Assembly (NCBI GenBank): GCA_022482815.1
Contig: JAKVOM010000001.1
Coordinates: forward strand, 2,190,946-2,254,945
DNA from: Acidaminococcus sp.
Lineage (GTDB): Bacteria > Bacillota > Negativicutes > Acidaminococcales > Acidaminococcaceae
Direction of reading: 5' to 3'
Length of the DNA stretch: 64,000 nt
Part shown: positions 63,859-64,000 of the stretch, one piece after another
How the letters are laid out: each line of letters opens with the position of its first letter
How positions within the stretch are numbered: the stretch's first letter is position 1
Translations under genes and position numbers: made by a program
The notes under the pieces: generated by a model
The model's database searches: none
The model's input: the letters and a program-made list of their open reading frames with translations, nothing else
Told to the model about the DNA's origin: nothing

Positions 63859-64000
63859 ATGTACATTATAAAATTCATCTACCAGTGGCTCCTGCCGCCT
63901 GGTATTTTCATTTTACTTGCCCTGTTCGGCACGATCTACGCGTACCGTCACCACAGTAAATTTCGCCATGTCCTGCTTGCTGCGACACTGCTGGCGTATT
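63859..64000 (+). CDS. YdcF/ElyC-like DUF218 membrane protein, N-terminus only
   Basis: The frame starts MYIIKFIYQWLLPPGIFILL, with GGAGG eight bases upstream, and runs off the window after 47 codons. The Trp-Leu-Leu-Pro-Pro-Gly start followed by two membrane segments is typical of the ElyC/SanA/YdcF group, whose DUF218 domain (outside the window) is linked to envelope biogenesis. Assignment rests on the N-terminus alone. Confidence 0.6.
   Translation, partial: MYIIKFIYQWLLPPGIFILLALFGTIYAYRHHSKFRHVLLAATLLAY

Overview
The window looks like a chromosomal segment of a diderm Firmicute of the class Negativicutes, most likely Acidaminococcus. Three things point there. Firmicute-type operons are present: cggR-gapA-pgk/tpi-gpmI-eno and secG-esterase-thioesterase-rnr-smpB. 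A lipid phosphoethanolamine-transferase-like enzyme implies an outer membrane. An (R)-2-hydroxyglutarate dehydrogenase-like enzyme matches my memory of HgdH from Acidaminococcus fermentans. Genus assignment is inference from protein recognition; no search was run.

Layout. 0-12 kb: 5' part of alaS, an aminotransferase, a DUF134-NifX regulator with a twin-palindrome promoter, a tricarboxylate cluster (aconitase-like, MatC-like carrier, PrpF-like isomerase, divergent LysR), HgdH-like dehydrogenase and superoxide reductase. 13-23 kb: the smpB-rnr-thioesterase-esterase-secG group, a membrane-anchored hydrolase, a class II aldolase, and a small alarmone synthetase with a two-component system. 24-31 kb: the glycolytic operon with phosphoglycerate kinase and triosephosphate isomerase fused in one chain. 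31-42 kb: LytTR regulator, an IS110-family element, MarR with an MFS exporter, fructose PTS with 1-phosphofructokinase, a YdjC deacetylase and a RibU-like ECF protein. 42-46 kb: an MTnSag1-like transposon carrying lnu(C), an ORF-less group II intron, and a HigBA-type toxin-antitoxin pair. 46-55 kb: a LexA-box-controlled Y-family polymerase with a YolD-like partner, then a Lhr-like helicase / DUF2791 (BrxD-like) ATPase / TerB-domain module. 55-64 kb: EptA-like transferase, DUF559 protein, IS1182-family element, M48 protease, PRiA4-ORF3 protein, a small membrane protein and the start of a YdcF/ElyC-like gene.

The most unusual property is the intergenic DNA. Nearly every gap of 300 bp or more is built from a few families of hairpin-rich repeats, named here A to E and P. 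Family A (~200-280 bp) has 12-bp terminal inverted repeats and internal hairpins whose loops vary while stems are kept. Family B (~400 bp) is usually joined to the left end of A. Family E (~220 bp) usually abuts stop codons, doubles as a terminator, and keeps loop sequences while its stems change in a compensating way. Mobile elements have landed in these repeats: the IS110 element inside an A copy, the group II intron exactly at a B/A junction, and the lnu(C) transposon beside a B copy.

The two strongest leads are (i) the IS110 element's 5' non-coding end, which can be folded by eye into a bridge RNA whose target loop matches the actual insertion site and whose donor loop matches the element's own ends, and (ii) the TerB/DUF2791/helicase set, which resembles part of a BREX-like defence system without the BREX methylase or phosphatase.
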